A stretch of 13,634 nucleotides of DNA, taken from contig JAKAVW010000044.1 of assembly GCA_021827445.1 (NCBI GenBank), positions 1 through 13,634 of the forward strand, in the 5' to 3' direction. A program made the translations under genes and the position numbers. This document shows positions 7,364 to 13,196 of this stretch, one piece after another (position 1 is the stretch's first letter; the number at the start of each line of letters is the position of its first letter). Source of the DNA: Pseudomonadota bacterium (GTDB lineage: Bacteria > Pseudomonadota > Gammaproteobacteria > Acidithiobacillales > Acidithiobacillaceae). The notes beneath the pieces were generated by a model, which saw only the letters and a program-made list of their open reading frames with translations, was not told the DNA's origin and made no database searches.

Positions 7364-7367
7364 TGGT

Positions 7368-8285
7368 ATGTCCATTCGCCACGCAACCTTGCACCAACTC
7401 AGGATCTTCGCCGCCGTAGCTCGGCACATGAGCTTCGCCCGTGCCGCTGAAGAATTGCATTTGACGCCACCCGCTCTGTCCATTCAGGTCAGGCAACTCG
7501 CCGAGGCGGTCGGTCAGCCGCTCTTCGACCAAATTGGCAAGAAAATCTATCTGACCGCGGCGGGGGAAGCGCTGACGTCGGCTTGCCAGGATGTTCTGGA
7601 TCGCCTGGAATATTTCACCCAGGAGTTGGCCGCCCTCCAGGGACTGGAGAAGGGCAGTTTGAAGGTTGCCACGCTCTCCACGGCGAAATATTTTATCCCA
7701 CGTCTGTTGGGGGGGTTCTGCACGGAGCATCCTGGTGTCGACACTGCCCTGTTTATTGGTAATCGGGAAGCCTTGCTGGAGCGGCTCGTGCATAACCAGG
7801 ACGATCTTTACATCCTGGGTCAGCCGCCGGAACACATGAATGTTGTCGCGGAAACTTTCGCTGACAATCCCTTGGTGGTGGTGGCCCGGTCGGACCATCC
7901 CCTGACGCAGGAAAAGGATATCGAGCCATCCCGTCTGCGGGACGTGCCATTTATTTTGCGCGAGCCCGGCTCGGGAACGCGCCTGGCCGCAGAAAAGTTT
8001 TTCGAGCAACACGGCGTCGCTCTCAAAACGCGTATGGAGTTTGGTAGTAATGAGGCCGTCAAGCAGTCTGTGGCCGGAGGTTTAGGCATTGCCGTGCTGT
8101 CCGCCAGTACGATACGTGCGGAACTCGCCAGCGGAAAACTGGCGATACTCGACGTGCGTGGTTTTCCGCTGGAGCGCAAGTGGTATGCAGTCTATCCGGC
8201 GGGAAAGCAGCTTTCCTCGATCATCAGGGCATTTATGGAGTACCTGTTCGCTGCATCGGCTCATGGTGAAAGCGGACAGCGATAG
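7368..8285 (+). CDS. cbbR: LysR-type regulator CbbR
   Basis: This 305-residue LysR-type transcription factor has the usual family length. It has an N-terminal winged helix-turn-helix (about residues 8-65; the recognition part is FARAAEELHLTPPALSIQVRQL) and a C-terminal effector-binding domain (about 90-295). Its divergent position next to cbbL marks it as CbbR, which senses Calvin-cycle metabolites and activates RuBisCO operons. The ATG at 7368 fits the family start (MSIRHATLHQLRIF), but there is no Shine-Dalgarno sequence before it. The upstream bases are the third TTTACTAT repeat, so translation may be weak or the message nearly leaderless. A perfect hairpin lies 55 bases after the stop. 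Confidence 0.95.
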   Translation: MSIRHATLHQLRIFAAVARHMSFARAAEELHLTPPALSIQVRQLAEAVGQPLFDQIGKKIYLTAAGEALTSACQDVLDRLEYFTQELAALQGLEKGSLKVATLSTAKYFIPRLLGGFCTEHPGVDTALFIGNREALLERLVHNQDDLYILGQPPEHMNVVAETFADNPLVVVARSDHPLTQEKDIEPSRLRDVPFILREPGSGTRLAAEKFFEQHGVALKTRMEFGSNEAVKQSVAGGLGIAVLSASTIRAELASGKLAILDVRGFPLERKWYAVYPAGKQLSSIIRAFMEYLFAASAHGESGQR

Positions 8286-8339
8286 GACAAAGGGCAACCG
8301 ACGGTAAAAGGAGAAAGGGCCATCTGCGACGCGGGGTCG

Positions 8340-8365
8340 GCTCACACACCCATCGGTGTGTGAGC
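8340..8365. terminator. Strong hairpin after cbbR, possible terminator
   Basis: GCTCACACACC (8340-8350), a CATC loop, and GGTGTGTGAGC (8355-8365) form a perfect 11-base stem 55 bases past the cbbR stop. Only TTCT follows on the plus strand, so intrinsic termination would be weak. It also lies just past the 3' end of the minus-strand transposase remnant and could instead be part of that element's end. Confidence 0.4.
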
Positions 8366-8381
8366 TTCTGAAAACCTGTCG

Positions 8382-8816
8382 CTATGCCTTGTCGCTGGAA
8401 TCTACGGCATGCACTCTGACTTTATGCCGGGGCTGCACCAGTTTGCCGGATGCCTCCCTCGCGAGTCATCGCGCCAACATAATGATCGTCGCGAGCGTTG
8501 CACCCTGCAAGGGCTGAATGTAGTACACGATGCGATGCTGCTGCCAGTCTTCGCCAAGGGTGGAGTGCTTGAACAGGACAAACAGGTTTGGGCGATGACC
8601 CCGATCCAGAAGAAGGCGGCATTGGCACTTTCCTGACCACAGGGCATCTGTTCCATGTCGAAGCCGATTTTGAGCTCCTTGATGCCATTTTCGGAGTGTT
8701 CGCCCCGCTGGGCAGTACCAGATCAGCACATCGGCGGTACTGCCGGGGCGGTTCAGGATTGTATGCACTGCCTCGGAGTATGCCTGGCGCCCGTAGACGG
8801 ATACCTTATGACATAG
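8382..8816 (-). pseudogene. Decayed transposase C-terminus (IS1380-like DDE)
   Basis: No single frame covers this gene, but reading the minus strand across frames gives a coherent transposase tail. One frame gives HKVSVYGRQAYSEAVHTIL and ADVLIWYCPAG. A second gives GEHSENGIKELKIGFD and ANAAFFWIGVIAQ. The first frame resumes with NLFVLFKHSTLGEDWQQHR, and another ends GKLVQPRHKVRVHA. The ENGIKELK and ANAAFF-NLFVLFK segments resemble the end of the catalytic domain of IS1380-type transposases; the family is from memory. At least three frame changes show that it is dead. No N-terminal half is present; the remnant begins immediately after the stop of the DUF202 gene. It is therefore a scar of an old insertion. 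Confidence 0.7.
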
Positions 8817-8819
8817 GCA

Positions 8820-9473
8820 TCAGGGCGACACATGGATGATCATAACTGCCAGAACGAGTGTGATGCTCAGCAGAATGGCACCATAGAGACCGTAGAGAAA
8901 TTTGTGGACATGATAACAACCTTCGTCCACTTTTTTGACTGTGCGAATGAAGTTGATACCACCGATCACCAGATTGGTGATACCGAGGAGAATAAAGATG
9001 ATACCCATCCCGGAAAAGCCTGCTCCCATGACCAGCTTGGTGTGCAGCATGATGGATAGCTGCTCCAGAAAGAAGTCGAACTTCTCAATGACAAAACCAA
9101 AGGCAATCAGGCCAATACCCGTTCGCACCCAAGCTAGGAAAGTGCGTTCGGCGGCCATGTAAATGCGCGGATCAATGATTTCTTTTGCAGCCACGGGGGG
9201 TCCTTTTTCGATGTGCTTCAAGTCTGACATAAAGCGAAATCCTACCACAAAAATTAGGGCGATGGCGGGCCAGGTCAGCCAGTTGAAAAGTTCGGTAAAG
9301 AAATGCGCCAACGTAGCGTAATGCAGTGCCTTAAATAGCACAGCCAGGCGCGCGGAAACCAGGCCGGTGCCGATGGCGACGAAGAGGAGTTTGAAATAAC
9401 CTAGATAGGTGCGCTCCAAGGCCATGTACAGCCGAGGTTCTTGAACCGTCGGCAGGTGCCTCAGGAACATCAT
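8820..9473 (-). CDS. Membrane protein with tandem DUF202-like halves
   Basis: A 217-residue inner-membrane protein with about five hydrophobic segments (near residues 24-43, 61-80, 112-130, 150-174 and 191-213). The second half carries a clear DUF202 signature: PRIYMAAERTFLAWVRTGIG followed by LIAFGFVIEKF (residues 102-132). The first half repeats the pattern in altered form, PRLYMALERTYLGYFKLL (residues 13-30), so the protein looks like an internal duplication. DUF202 proteins (YidH type) are small membrane proteins of unknown function; the fold is shared with part of the yeast VTC complex. Two adjacent ATG codons start the frame; neither has a ribosome binding site, so the true start is uncertain. 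The transposase remnant starts right after its stop, so the C-terminus may have been altered. Confidence 0.8.
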   Translation of the reverse strand: MMFLRHLPTVQEPRLYMALERTYLGYFKLLFVAIGTGLVSARLAVLFKALHYATLAHFFTELFNWLTWPAIALIFVVGFRFMSDLKHIEKGPPVAAKEIIDPRIYMAAERTFLAWVRTGIGLIAFGFVIEKFDFFLEQLSIMLHTKLVMGAGFSGMGIIFILLGITNLVIGGINFIRTVKKVDEGCYHVHKFLYGLYGAILLSITLVLAVMIIHVSP

Positions 9474-9575
9474 GGATAGAGCGACTGTCGCTGATGGGAC
9501 ATCTGAGATACCTGTGGGGTGACAACGGCGGGCAGTTTAACGTGAAAAACCGGGTGTGAGAAGGTCGAAAAATGA

Positions 9576-9604
9576 TTGACCTTGAAGCCTATGCTTGATA
9601 TTTT
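9576..9604 (+). promoter_or_regulatory. Sigma-70 promoter of tRNA-Val
   Basis: TTGACC (9576-9581), a 17-base spacer and TATTTT (9599-9604), with TGA before the -10 as an extended element. The following GTGCCC (9605-9610) is a GC-rich discriminator, typical of stable-RNA promoters under stringent control. The start point would be near 9611, leaving a leader of about 24 bases before the tRNA. Confidence 0.75.
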
Positions 9605-9634
9605 GTGCCCTCTCCAGATGAGATTGCTCATTTT

Positions 9635-9709
9635 GGGCGGTTAGCTCAGTGGTAGAGCACTGCCTTCACACGGCAGGGGCCAGTGGTTCGAAACCACTAC
9701 CGCCCACCA
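9635..9709 (+). tRNA. tRNA-Val (anticodon CAC)
   Basis: A complete 75-base cloverleaf. The acceptor stem is GGGCGGT/ACCGCCC (9635-9641 with 9699-9705), followed by discriminator A and an encoded CCA (9707-9709). The D arm is GCTC-AGTGGTA-GAGC. The anticodon arm is CTGCC-TTCACAC-GGCAG with CAC at 9667-9669, which reads GUG (valine). The variable loop is 5 bases. The T arm is AGTGG-TTCGAAA-CCACT. It stands alone, divergent from the DUF202 gene, with its own promoter. Confidence 0.97.
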
Positions 9710-9723
9710 AATAAACACAGTCA

Positions 9724-9742
9724 CTTAAGGTTATGCCTTAAG
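9724..9742 (+). terminator. Short hairpin after tRNA-Val, weak terminator candidate
   Basis: CTTAAGG-TTATG-CCTTAAG is a perfect 7-base stem starting 15 bases after the tRNA. The next bases are CGCC and then TTTTCTT, so the T-run is displaced by four bases. It could end the tRNA transcript, but the stem is AT-rich and the call is tentative. Confidence 0.4.
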
Positions 9743-10301
9743 CGCCTTTTCTTGCGCCCTGCTCGTGTAAGGCTATATCTACCGCCAACTGACAATGACA
9801 CGAACTGGTATGCGCACCTTCTTCCCATATGCTTGAACGTCAGCAGAGCTTGCCCCTCAATACTCCTGGCGACATCGCTATTGCGGTCACTGACAGGGCG
9901 CTTCGTAAATAATACGAATAACTTTCGTTGATCCTCAATCATATAAAAGCAAGATATATTTTAGAGTAGAATGGAGGCTCTTCACTTGTTACAGGCTGAT
10001 CGTCAAGTGTTTATCAATATTGCCAAGCGTTAATATACTTGGCCCATATGCGCCAAGCTGTGCGCGATTGAGGCTGGAATGGAACAGTCGATGAGCTTCT
10101 CAAAAGAATAAAATAAGCGGTCCATTAGTAAATGTGATTGCTACGGTCAATATGCTTTTCGGCACCCATGGATATCTGAATGTAACTATCTGTTTGTTTG
10201 TCAAAATACCTGGTGGCCTTGAGTCTATATCACCTGTGGCTATCATAAATGCTGATAAAGTATCGAGAGCATGATTGTGGCACCGATATTGCTCATGCAA
10301 G
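9743..10301. other. Gene-poor stretch, AT-rich towards the right
   Basis: I see no gene I can support here. Short open frames exist on both strands (for example 9721-9942 minus and 10100-10300 minus), but they lack ribosome binding sites and recognisable sequence. From about 9905 on the base composition becomes AT-rich. The only small structure I noted is GCCAAG-N10-CTTGGC at 10022-10043. It may be an old insertion scar next to a tRNA or a long regulatory leader. Confidence 0.5.
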
Positions 10302-10318
10302 CCGAGCTATGAGCTCGG
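10302..10318. promoter_or_regulatory. Palindrome over the porin -35 region
   Basis: CCGAGCT-ATG-AGCTCGG is a perfect 7-base dyad with a 3-base centre. It occupies the place where a -35 box would lie for the TATAAT at 10331-10336. A regulator binding site is the simplest reading; an RNA hairpin is less likely because it would lie upstream of the start point. Confidence 0.5.
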
Positions 10319-10330
10319 GCTGATTCAGTT

Positions 10331-10336
10331 TATAAT
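10331..10336 (+). promoter_or_regulatory. -10 box of the porin gene promoter
   Basis: A perfect TATAAT lies 45 bases before the porin ATG. The hexamer at the -35 distance (TATGAG) is poor and is covered by the palindrome at 10302-10318, which suggests an activated or repressed promoter. Confidence 0.5.
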
Positions 10337-10380
10337 CAACACCTAATGAAAACATCGCCTAAAATTTTAAGGAGGAACCT

Positions 10381-11730
10381 ATGAGAAAGCTACGTGCGGC
10401 GGTTTGCTGCACCCTTGGTGTTGCCGTAATGACGGTGGCACAGTCGGCATCCGCAGCGAACTGGATTAAGTTACAAGGTGTTTCCCCTGCGCTGGCGCCG
10501 TTGGTAAGCGTATCCGGATACTTTGAACCTGCTTACACCTATCTGCCAGGTACGGCGGCCGCTAACGGACAAGTGCCTCATTTGAATCAGATTGCTCCGA
10601 ATTTCACGTCCAGCAACTCCTTCAATGTCGATCGCGCACGCTTGATGATCCGCGGCAATATCAATAAGGACATTTCATATTTCCTGGCGGCCGAATTTGG
10701 GAATAACGCGTTCACTCATATTGGGGGGGCGTACACCCCTGCTCTAATGGATGGGCATGTGACCTTCAGCCATTACATCCCGGGCGTGCGGGTAGAAGCC
10801 GGCATTATTCGGGCCCCTGGACCGGAGCAGGCGATGCAGGGATATATGGCCTACAACTTCACGTCATTTGCCAACGTGACAACCCAGATGATGCTCCAGC
10901 CCTTCTACAATCCCAATCCTGGCGTAATGTACGGTAATAATGGAACCGCTGCGGCCCCGGTCTATGCGGTGCCCGGTAGTTCCGGGGAGGGAAATAATGC
11001 GTTTCGCTACACCGGACTCGAAGCCATGGACTGGTTTCGGAACGGACCCTGGCAGTTTACGTATGCGGCCATGGTCGGAAACTTTGGTCCACTGACCGCC
11101 ACCAATTACTCGAACAGCCCCCTGGTCGCCGCACGGCTTCAGGAGTCCTATATTTTTGGAGGACACGGTCCATTCCAAAGCAACCTGACGGGGTTCATCT
11201 GGTATCAGCATGCGACCCCTGACATTATGGGACAGGGCTATTCGATGACTCGGGATGGTCTTGGGGTAACCTACATGCAGGGTTACATGCACCAATGGGG
11301 CCGTTGGGCCAAATTTGAATACATGCGCGGCTCGGGCATGATTTCCACGCCAGCGGTTTTTTCCTCTTTTCCCGGTGCTCCTGCTACAGGAGTACTGACT
11401 GATGCGCAAGTCTATCCAGGCAGTCAGAATACCGCCCACGGTTACTATGTCAGCGGAGGTTTGTTTGTGACGCGGCGCGTGGAGGTGGATTTGCGCTATG
11501 ACTATTATAATCGCTTGCCCAATATTGCCGCTCAGAATCGCACCTTCAGCACCTGGGCGGTTGGACTGCAATATCACTTCACCCCATTGACCCGGGTAAT
11601 ACTCGACTATTATGTGCGTAGCGTGGGTGTCCCTCATCCGGGCGCTATTAAACCGTCTCCAACGCTAGCTGAAAGTATTGCCAATAGTGCGGATAATGAA
11701 CTCGCCCTGCAGGCAGTGATTGCGTTTTGA
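10381..11730 (+). CDS. Outer-membrane porin, OprP/OprO-like
   Basis: A 449-residue outer-membrane beta-barrel. Residues 1-25 form a signal peptide (MRKLRAAVCC, then a hydrophobic core and an ASA-A cleavage site). The early barrel segments VSGYFEPAYTYL and FNVDRARLMIRGNINKDISYFLAAEFG match the pattern of phosphate-selective porins O and P. The rest shows alternating aromatic strands (for example ATPDIMGQGYSM, VEVDLRYDYYNRL), and the chain ends in Phe (LQAVIAF), the usual signal for barrel insertion. AAGGAGG lies five bases before the ATG. Substrate specificity cannot be read from the sequence; an anion or a sulfur compound is possible given the neighbours. The DsrE gene follows after 50 bases. 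Confidence 0.88.
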   Translation: MRKLRAAVCCTLGVAVMTVAQSASAANWIKLQGVSPALAPLVSVSGYFEPAYTYLPGTAAANGQVPHLNQIAPNFTSSNSFNVDRARLMIRGNINKDISYFLAAEFGNNAFTHIGGAYTPALMDGHVTFSHYIPGVRVEAGIIRAPGPEQAMQGYMAYNFTSFANVTTQMMLQPFYNPNPGVMYGNNGTAAAPVYAVPGSSGEGNNAFRYTGLEAMDWFRNGPWQFTYAAMVGNFGPLTATNYSNSPLVAARLQESYIFGGHGPFQSNLTGFIWYQHATPDIMGQGYSMTRDGLGVTYMQGYMHQWGRWAKFEYMRGSGMISTPAVFSSFPGAPATGVLTDAQVYPGSQNTAHGYYVSGGLFVTRRVEVDLRYDYYNRLPNIAAQNRTFSTWAVGLQYHFTPLTRVILDYYVRSVGVPHPGAIKPSPTLAESIANSADNELALQAVIAF

Positions 11731-11734
11731 TCTT

Positions 11735-11748
11735 ACCCTCGATAGGGT
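11735..11748 (+). other. Small hairpin between porin and dsrE-like gene
   Basis: ACCCT-CGAT-AGGGT is a 5-base stem just after the porin stop, followed by GTTTCT. It is too short to be a convincing terminator; it may protect the porin message or weakly attenuate the next gene. Confidence 0.3.
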
Positions 11749-11780
11749 GTTTCTCCCATACCAATCTACGGAGGTTACCA

Positions 11781-12278
11781 ATGAAGCGAAGCATACGCAT
11801 GGCGATAATGGGTGTAGTAACGGCGTTCTCTCTGTTGGGAGGGGTAGGGGTAGCAGATGCCAGCATTACCATGCTCAAGGATTTTAACTTTACGAGCCCC
11901 ACGTTCACACATCCACATCCCTTTGCTAAGGCGCACATAATTTTGCAGATCAGCCAGGACAATCCCGCACGTTGGGGGTTGGCGCTCAGTAATGCACAGA
12001 ACCTCATGAACTATTTTGGTCAGGAAGAAGTGCAAATTGTATTTGTCGCTTTTGGGCCTGGGGAAAAAATGTACCTGGCGAATAGCCCTGTGGCGCAGAG
12101 GATTGCCGCGCTGAATGGGGAAGGTGTCGAGTTTGATGCCTGTGATAACACCTACAAGGCCATGACCAAAAAAATGGGACATCCCCCTAAACTGGTAAGT
12201 CAGGCGGTCATGGTTCCCGCCGGTATCGTTCGTATCATGCAACTCGAACAGCATGGTTTTGATTATGTAAAGCCATAA
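11781..12278 (+). CDS. Exported DsrE-family protein
   Basis: A 165-residue periplasmic protein. A signal peptide (MKRSIRMAIM, hydrophobic core, VADAS) is followed by a DsrE/DsrF-like domain: KAHIILQISQDNPARWGLAL (50-69), NLMNYFGQEEVQIVFVAFGPG (74-94) and GVEFDACDNTYKAM (115-128). The mature chain has one cysteine, Cys121, at the position often conserved in exported DsrE relatives. The family includes sulfur-carrier proteins of sulfur oxidation and tRNA thiolation, so a persulfide-binding role is plausible but not shown. I chose the ATG at 11781 because GGAGG lies six bases upstream; the open frame begins earlier, at 11727, without a signal sequence. An intrinsic terminator follows the gene. 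Confidence 0.87.
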   Translation: MKRSIRMAIMGVVTAFSLLGGVGVADASITMLKDFNFTSPTFTHPHPFAKAHIILQISQDNPARWGLALSNAQNLMNYFGQEEVQIVFVAFGPGEKMYLANSPVAQRIAALNGEGVEFDACDNTYKAMTKKMGHPPKLVSQAVMVPAGIVRIMQLEQHGFDYVKP

Positions 12279-12313
12279 AGAGTAGCATTAGTCTCTCCCC
12301 TCGTAGTTGTTAT

Positions 12314-12345
12314 GAGCGGTTGCAGATAGACAACCGCTCCTTTTT
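12314..12345 (+). terminator. Intrinsic terminator directly before the DUF302 gene
   Basis: GAGCGGTTG (12314-12322), an 8-base loop and CAACCGCTC (12331-12339) form a perfect 9-base stem followed by CTTTTT. The AAGGAG of the next gene starts at 12346, one base after the T-run. There is no room for a promoter between them. Confidence 0.8.
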
Positions 12346-12360
12346 AAGGAGTCCAGTAAG

Positions 12361-12876
12361 ATGCACAATAAATCAACACCGGTGAAGCTGGCGATTTTGA
12401 AATCCGGCTTGGCCATATTCGGTTTGTGTTCTTTGGGGATCGGTATTGCTGCCGCCGGACCGATGTATGTGGAAAGTGTCCCGGCACCAATCTCAAAGGT
12501 TATGCCGGAATTGCAAAAAGCATTAGGTCAACACCATTTCAAGGTCGTATTGCATCTGAATATTTTAAAGATGATTAAGGCAAAGCAGCATGTACTACAT
12601 ATTCCCAACCTGAATAAACCAGGATTCAGTGATGTGCAGTCCATTGTTTTCTGTAACCCGTTTTTCTTTAACCAGCTGTTAAATGCTCATTGGAAGTCTG
12701 CTGCGGCATGCCCACTTACGCTCACCGTATATGGTCGGGGTGAAAAAAGCTATATCGTGTACCCCGAGCGTGTCGCTATAACAGGGAGCACCCCTGCCAT
12801 AAACGTTGCGCAGAAGATCGATAAAGCGGTAATCGGCGCTTTGACCAGTGTGCCAGGAGCACAGCCCATGCGATGA
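12361..12876 (+). CDS. Exported DUF302-family protein
   Basis: A 171-residue protein with a signal peptide of about 32 residues (MHNKSTPVKLAILK, hydrophobic stretch, AAAG). The mature part follows the DUF302 pattern: a helix after SKVMPELQKAL, HFKVVLHLNILKMIKAK, then IVFCNPFFFNQLLNAHWKSA and CPLTLTVYGRG. Cys98 and Cys117 lie where DUF302 proteins often carry conserved cysteines and could form a disulfide or bind a ligand. The role of DUF302 is unknown. AAGGAGT lies about nine bases upstream and directly abuts a terminator hairpin, so expression probably depends on read-through from the porin and DsrE genes or on RNA processing. Confidence 0.85.
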   Translation: MHNKSTPVKLAILKSGLAIFGLCSLGIGIAAAGPMYVESVPAPISKVMPELQKALGQHHFKVVLHLNILKMIKAKQHVLHIPNLNKPGFSDVQSIVFCNPFFFNQLLNAHWKSAAACPLTLTVYGRGEKSYIVYPERVAITGSTPAINVAQKIDKAVIGALTSVPGAQPMR

Positions 12877-12901
12877 TAGTGTTGGCACATTGTCAAAAAC
12901 C

Positions 12902-12947
12902 CAGAAATCGACCACAGAAAACGCGCAACGCGTGGTTTTGATTTCTG
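12902..12947 (+). other. Long imperfect hairpin after the DUF302 gene
   Basis: CAGAAATC (12902-12909) pairs with GATTTCTG (12940-12947). Inside are ACCA/TGGT and a nested ACGCG-CAA-CGCGT (12921-12933). It starts 26 bases after the stop. No T-run follows, so it is more likely an RNA stability element or a remnant of a mobile end than an intrinsic terminator. Confidence 0.4.
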
Positions 12948-13093
12948 TGAAGGCCAATATCCTCTTCTTGGAGGCCGCTGATGATCGTGCGAGTCCCGTC
13001 GACTTCAGTGATCCGACGGTGCTTTTTCGCCGCGTGAACAACGGCATCGTCTACTGCGGAAACGGGGTGCATATTCCTGGCCTGTCACAATGA
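12932..13093 (+). CDS. Short unrecognised ORF, possible gene remnant
   Basis: This frame is open from 12848 to the TGA at 13091-13093; I mark it from the GTG at 12932, which lies past the DUF302 gene. The part ANILFLEAADDRASPVDFSD through GIVYCGNGVHIPGL reads like real protein, with G or C at many third codon positions. There is no clear ribosome binding site and I do not recognise a family. It may be the tail of a gene whose start was lost. Confidence 0.2.
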   Translation: MVLISVKANILFLEAADDRASPVDFSDPTVLFRRVNNGIVYCGNGVHIPGLSQ

Positions 13094-13119
13094 GATTTGG
13101 GGTTTGCTAAACGCCAGAT

Positions 13120-13139
13120 TCAGTCGGCAGGCCGGCTGA
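13120..13139 (+). other. Stem-loop upstream of the substrate-binding protein gene
   Basis: TCAGTCGGC and GCCGGCTGA pair with one G-U wobble in RNA, giving a GC-rich stem with a tight loop. It lies 57 bases before the ATG at 13197, between the short ORF and the next gene. No T-run follows. Confidence 0.35.
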
Positions 13140-13196
13140 GCTTGGACCGGTAGGGTTTCAGTAGGCGAAATGACGCCAAGCTACAAGGAGTCTGAA

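Larger units (their letters stand above)
7224..7367. promoter_or_regulatory. Divergent cbbL/cbbR control region
   Basis: This 144-base spacer carries the promoters of the cso operon (leftward) and cbbR (rightward). The half next to cbbR (7301-7367) is about 84 percent A+T, against GC-rich genes on both sides. Two TNA-N7-TNA motifs, the described CbbR recognition pattern, lie at 7324-7336 and 7347-7359. ATTATAAT at 7339-7346 is a perfect palindrome, so it gives a TATAAT box on both strands. No good -35 box accompanies either, as expected for activator-dependent promoters. Confidence 0.75.

Noticed and set aside
7350..8012. A 220-codon minus-strand frame opposite cbbR
   Set aside because: It lies inside a clear LysR-type gene and has no family features.
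9781..9790. ACCGCCA as a possible att repeat of the tRNA 3' end
   Set aside because: Only about seven bases match, which is expected by chance.
9721..9942. A 73-codon minus-strand frame after tRNA-Val
   Set aside because: No ribosome binding site, no recognisable family, and it overlaps the putative tRNA terminator.
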